From the NCBI GenBank assembly GCA_029747015.1, contig JAKOGI010002994.1, forward strand, positions 1-64,000: 64,000 bases of DNA, given 5' to 3'. Each line of letters begins with the position of its first letter. The first letter of the stretch is position 1. A model generated the notes under the pieces. That model ran no database searches and had not been told where the DNA came from. It saw only the letters and a list, made by a program, of their open reading frames with translations. The stretch is from Carnegiea gigantea (lineage: Eukaryota > Streptophyta > Magnoliopsida > Caryophyllales > Cactaceae). Of the stretch, positions 60,591 to 64,000 are shown one piece after another. Made by a program: the position numbers and the translations under genes.

Positions 60591-60755
60591 GATATCAGAG
60601 CTCATGTTAACTGACCTAAAGGCTCACCTAAAAGATTATAAGAAGCTAAGAACTAAAACTGGTAGACCTAAGGACTACTCGGAGTGTGAGTGTAGGATGG
60701 GGAGGGAAGCATGTTTGCATATGCTTGATTATCTGCGTGTTACTGTGTAACTGAT

Positions 60756-61412
60756 GTGAACCCACTAATGTCTAGGATGAACTCGACCTGCCACTGTGGA
60801 TGTAAGGGGCGGCGTTACTACGATAAAAGGATGGGGAAGCTACCCGGAGTTAGCCTAGAAAGCCACTTAGAAAGGATCCACACCTTTCTGCAAGAGAGAC
60901 TGGATGAAATCCCAAACGACTGCTTGAGATTTGACCACAACCAAGCCCTATTCTTCCTTAAGACCCTTCTTCCTGACCCACTGTGGCATTACAGGGTTAG
61001 GGAGTTACACCCTAAGGACAGGCGATCTCACTTTACTGGAGGGTGCTGCCTGTGTGAGTGGGAGCCCATGGGGATGACCATGGATGGATTGGTGGACTAC
61101 CTTAAGGACATAGGTCCCTACGATGAGCCTCCTACCCTTGACACTGAGGATGACAACCCACCACCACCACTAGAGGAGGATACCGAGGACAATGAGTCTA
61201 TTAGGGAAAATGAGCTTAGGGGCAGTGAGGATGAGCTGGAGGCAGAACCCATTGCAGAGGGAGACCCTAGAGGAGAACATTTAGTTGAGTATGAACCCGA
61301 GGAAGACCCAGTGCATAAGGAACCCTCAGCTAAGTATGAACCCAAAGAGGACCCAATGAGGAAGAAGATCCTGAGGAAGATCCAGAGGAACACCCCATTG
61401 AAGAGGCTTTAG
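60756..61412 (+). CDS. Unrecognised 218-residue protein, Cys-rich start and acidic tail
   Basis: I do not recognise a family. The ATG at 60756 begins MNPLMSRMNSTCHCGCKG. A CXCXC cluster (residues 12-16) and a second CCLCEW (about 98-103) flank a compact, probably helical region with 'LERIHTFLQERL' and 'NQALFFLKTLLPDPLWHY'. From about residue 123 the chain is Glu/Asp/Pro-rich with imperfect EDP/EYEPEEDP repeats, then turns basic (KKILRKIQRN) at the end. Acidic repeats appear to continue in other frames to about 61510, so the stop may be secondary. It starts about 160 bases after the primer-binding-like site, the position of gag in an LTR retrotransposon, but no zinc knuckle or pol follows. A non-autonomous retroelement ORF is my best guess; a captured host gene is the alternative. 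Confidence 0.45.
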   Translation: MNPLMSRMNSTCHCGCKGRRYYDKRMGKLPGVSLESHLERIHTFLQERLDEIPNDCLRFDHNQALFFLKTLLPDPLWHYRVRELHPKDRRSHFTGGCCLCEWEPMGMTMDGLVDYLKDIGPYDEPPTLDTEDDNPPPPLEEDTEDNESIRENELRGSEDELEAEPIAEGDPRGEHLVEYEPEEDPVHKEPSAKYEPKEDPMRKKILRKIQRNTPLKRL

Positions 61413-61786
61413 AGGATTAAGAACCCAAGGAAGACCCTTTGGAGGGCAAGGACCCAGAGGAAGAACAACTGATAGAGGAAAACCAGGAACAAGGCCTAGA
61501 CAAGGACTAACCCGAGCTTGAAGCTTTCCACTGGAAGTGGGACAGGTGTGGTCAAATGTGTAGGGGTACTTGTCTACTGAACGCCTCCGACCAATAGAAG
61601 CTCATAGTACGAGAAAGTTCATTTGTTAGGATAATGCTGTTAGTTATTTTCTGTTATGTTGTTTAGCCACTGTAGGCTAATAAAGTCACAAACCGTGATG
61701 CAATGAAGAGTACTAGTATGGACCACTTATGATTTTGAAATTCTATGCAATGAAATATTTGAGTTATCTGAATACTGTAAGACCCG
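61413..61786. other. 3' continuation after the unknown ORF
   Basis: 61413-61510 still encodes acidic repeats if frames are changed ('EPKEDPLEG'). After that no coding signal is seen. Confidence 0.4.
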
Positions 61787-64000
61787 CCTTCGTTAATTTT
61801 ATGTTAAGCTGCTTGTCTCGCTTTTTACGTTATAAAATCGTATTTTTAGTAACTGTAAGAGTTAAATTATTATCGATGTACTTATGGGAGCTAATAATTT
61901 TATAAAAGAAGGGGTTATTATTGCTATTATTAATTCCAAAGTCAATTCGTACCATTTATGCTGTTAAATTATATCGATAGTTTAATTTAGTCGTTATTCG
62001 ATTTATTTAGTCGTTTCTCAAATGTGATTAGGTTGTTACCTTAGAATTAGTTTCGAGGTTTACAAAAATCGAACCTTGACGTACTTAGGAATGAATAGTC
62101 GATAGAAGGTCGTATTAGTGATTCGGGTTTAGAGTTCGAGATACAAACTAGACTATCGGCGCTGATTACTGATCAGCTTGTGCCAAAAAAAAAAGGAAAA
62201 AGGGAACATAAGGGGCCGAAGCCCCTTACTCCATCAGCACACACACGCAAGAGGGGGGGGAGGGGTTCTCCAACCCCAGCCCGTAACCCAAACCCTGGAA
62301 GAGAAAGAAAGAGAGGGGGACCGATGGACGGCGAGTTGGGGGTCGGGGACGGCGGCGGCGCACCGGCAAGGCAGGCGCCGGCCGACCCCTGCGACACCAT
62401 GGTAGAGAGGGAGAGAGATGTGAGCGGTTGAGAGGAAGTAGAGGAGCCCGGCGATGGCTAGGTCTCTCGGCGGTGGTCATGGAGGCGACAGCGGCACGAC
62501 TTAGAGTCCGCTCACCGCCGGCGAAGAGAAAGACACAGGAGAGTTGAGTGGAATCAAACGGTTCAGAAAGTTAGGGTTTGAAACCCAGACGCGCCGCTAC
62601 CATCGCCGCGACCGACGACGTTTGAGGGTGGTTCCGGTGACCACTAGAACGATACGCACAGCCGCTGAACCGGACTTGAAAGGGGGCTGATTTGGGTCTC
62701 TACTGGGCAGCAAGTAAGAATCAAGTTTCCAGGTTCCTGAGTGTCCACATCGTCCCCAAAAGCCCTTAGAACGGGTCCTTAGCTTGGAGTCAAGATGGGT
62801 GTTTCTCACCTCCTAAGTATTAGTAGTTTCGAAATCGTTTTAACCTTTAAGTTGCATTGTATGTTAGTTTAGTTAACTAACGACTGAAAAGTAGCTTCGA
62901 AACGAACTATATATGTTTAGAATCGATTCAAATATATTAAGTTAATACATGCCTGAAACTTTAGTTCGAAATGAATTATGCATGTTTAGAATCGATTCGA
63001 ATATATTAAGTTTATACATGCCCAAAAAGTTAGTTCGAAATGAATTATGAAGGTTTAGACTCGATGTATATATGTTTAGTTAATTCATAATCGCTTATTG
63101 ACTTCGAAATGAATTATAAATGTTTAGAGTCGACATATATACGTTTAGTTAATTTATAATCGTTTAATAACTTCGAAGTAAACTATAAGTGCTTAGGATC
63201 ATTATATGTACGTTTAGTTAATTCATAATCGTTTAATAACTTCGAAGTAAATTTTAAATGCTTAGAATCGTCATATGTATGCTTAGTTAAATCATGATAA
63301 TTTAATAACTTTGAAGTAAACTTTAAATGCGTAGAATCGTTATATGTATGCTTGGCTGAAGCATGTTCGTTCAATGACTTCGTAATAAACTATAAATGCC
63401 TAGAATCAACTCATATACACTTAGTCAATTCATGCTCGAGTAATAGCTTCGAAAAGAAAAGAATACGTTGAAAGGACTTATGCTTAAATGACTTATTTAG
63501 ATTTGAATAATGACTTTGATGTAATAAACGAACGTCTAGAGTTGTATGACGTTTATATGGCTTAATTAGGCTTTCGACATAATAAATACACGCCTTGAAT
63601 CGCATCATGCTCCTATGGCTTAGTTACGCTTAGAAGTTGCATGTATAGTTAGTTAGTTATACTTTCAAGATGACATAGGTATGATATACTTAATTCCTAA
63701 ACGTAAGTCATGAATGTAATCGAGTTTCATGCCTTATTAGTTTAATACGGTTCATCAAGTGCCTATTTCAAGTTGATGCGACATAGATATATCTGTATAT
63801 ATGTTTATATATGCTATAATGCACCGCTGAATGATGTTGCTTGCCCAGGTAAGTGCATAAACCCCATTACCCGTCTTCTATAAGCTTGCATGATAATATA
63901 TTATGATTATTGAATTGAAAAGTTGAGATGGTAGTTGGATGGTTTGAGGTACAACTATGAGTGGTTCGAGGTTCTTGTGGTACGGTGCTTGTGAGGAGGG
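61787..64000 (+). other. LTR-like or gene-leader-like stretch, open at the window edge
   Basis: It starts 'tgtaagacccgcc', a form seen at the start of some plant Ty3-gypsy LTRs, and has a G+C-rich leader-like part (62215-62600) and a splice-donor-like 'caggtaagtgc' at 63847-63857. Overlapping short ORFs in the G+C-rich part have no recognisable family. No second copy is in the window, so an LTR identity cannot be tested here. Confidence 0.3.
62880..63510 (+). repeat. 69 bp minisatellite, nine units in exact register
   Basis: The core 'cttcgaa(a/g)t(g/a)aa(t/c)t' begins (at its ttcgaa) at 62896, 62965, 63034, 63103, 63172, 63241, 63310, 63379 and 63448: nine starts each exactly 69 bases apart. 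Units also share 'gtttag..tcg' and 'ttagttaattcat'. Units diverge from left to right in groups, but no indels have changed the length. Weaker traces continue to about 63600. Confidence 0.9.

Noticed and set aside
62173..62480. Overlapping ORFs of 75-84 residues on both strands
   Set aside because: They arise from low stop density in a G+C-rich leader-like stretch; compositions are Pro/Arg/Gly-biased without any domain.
62880..63510. CRISPR-like array
   Set aside because: Units are contiguous and diverged over their whole length with no unique spacers, and the DNA is plant nuclear.

Overview
The window is angiosperm nuclear DNA from a transposon-rich, gene-poor region. Introns have GT/AG borders, there are plant-type Ty1-copia, CACTA, hAT-like and Cassandra elements, and the only intact host gene is a plant carboxylesterase (CXE). 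No bacterial or organellar gene order is present. The species cannot be named from the sequence.

Layout. One ancestral block is present more than once. Its order is D2 (non-coding) - CXE (carboxylesterase) - U (upstream DNA) - 2OGD (2-oxoglutarate dioxygenase) - D1 (downstream DNA). Unit 1 runs about 1-23104: D2 remnant 1-1224, CXE pseudogene 1226-7218 split by a copia element, a huge A+T array 7836-13480 split by a hAT-like element, U 14330-15830, 2OGD pseudogene 16176-18417 followed by a gag-only copia derivative, and D1 21088-23104. An 8 kb CACTA transposon (23105-31154) and a 707 bp hAT-like element (31161-31867) separate D1 from unit 2, which holds D2 31876-36780 and the intact CXE gene 37086-38096. 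Unit 2 is cut off by a 5.2 kb copia element (38820-44039) and a decayed second CACTA element (about 44560-47755). From 48340 to 57505 a further copy lies in inverted orientation: U' 48340-49165, D2' 49200-53340, D1' 53341-56100, and a 2OGD exon-3 fragment 56148-57505. It has no CXE. Because this copy lacks several insertions, it preserves empty sites that give exact boundaries and target duplications for elements in the other units.

The right end (57550-64000) is different DNA: a long TG/CATA microsatellite, a CT-rich then LTR-like stretch ending in a primer-binding-like site near 60590, an unrecognised 218-residue ORF (60756-61412), and a second LTR-like stretch containing a 69 bp minisatellite repeated in exact register.

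Biology. CXE 37086-38096 is probably the only functional host protein gene. It belongs to the plant alpha/beta-hydrolase family of AtCXE15/17 type but has Pro in place of His in the HGGG oxyanion motif. The 2OGD copy is probably dead: a stop codon sits exactly at the end of exon 2, and the 2-oxoglutarate-binding Arg is replaced by Gly, whereas the inverted paralogue still encodes Arg. The strongest items for a second look are the tandem-plus-inverted duplication, the Cassandra element with a 5S rRNA-like promoter, the TR-GAG-like copia derivative with an intact gag frame, the A+T higher-order array, and the unknown ORF.
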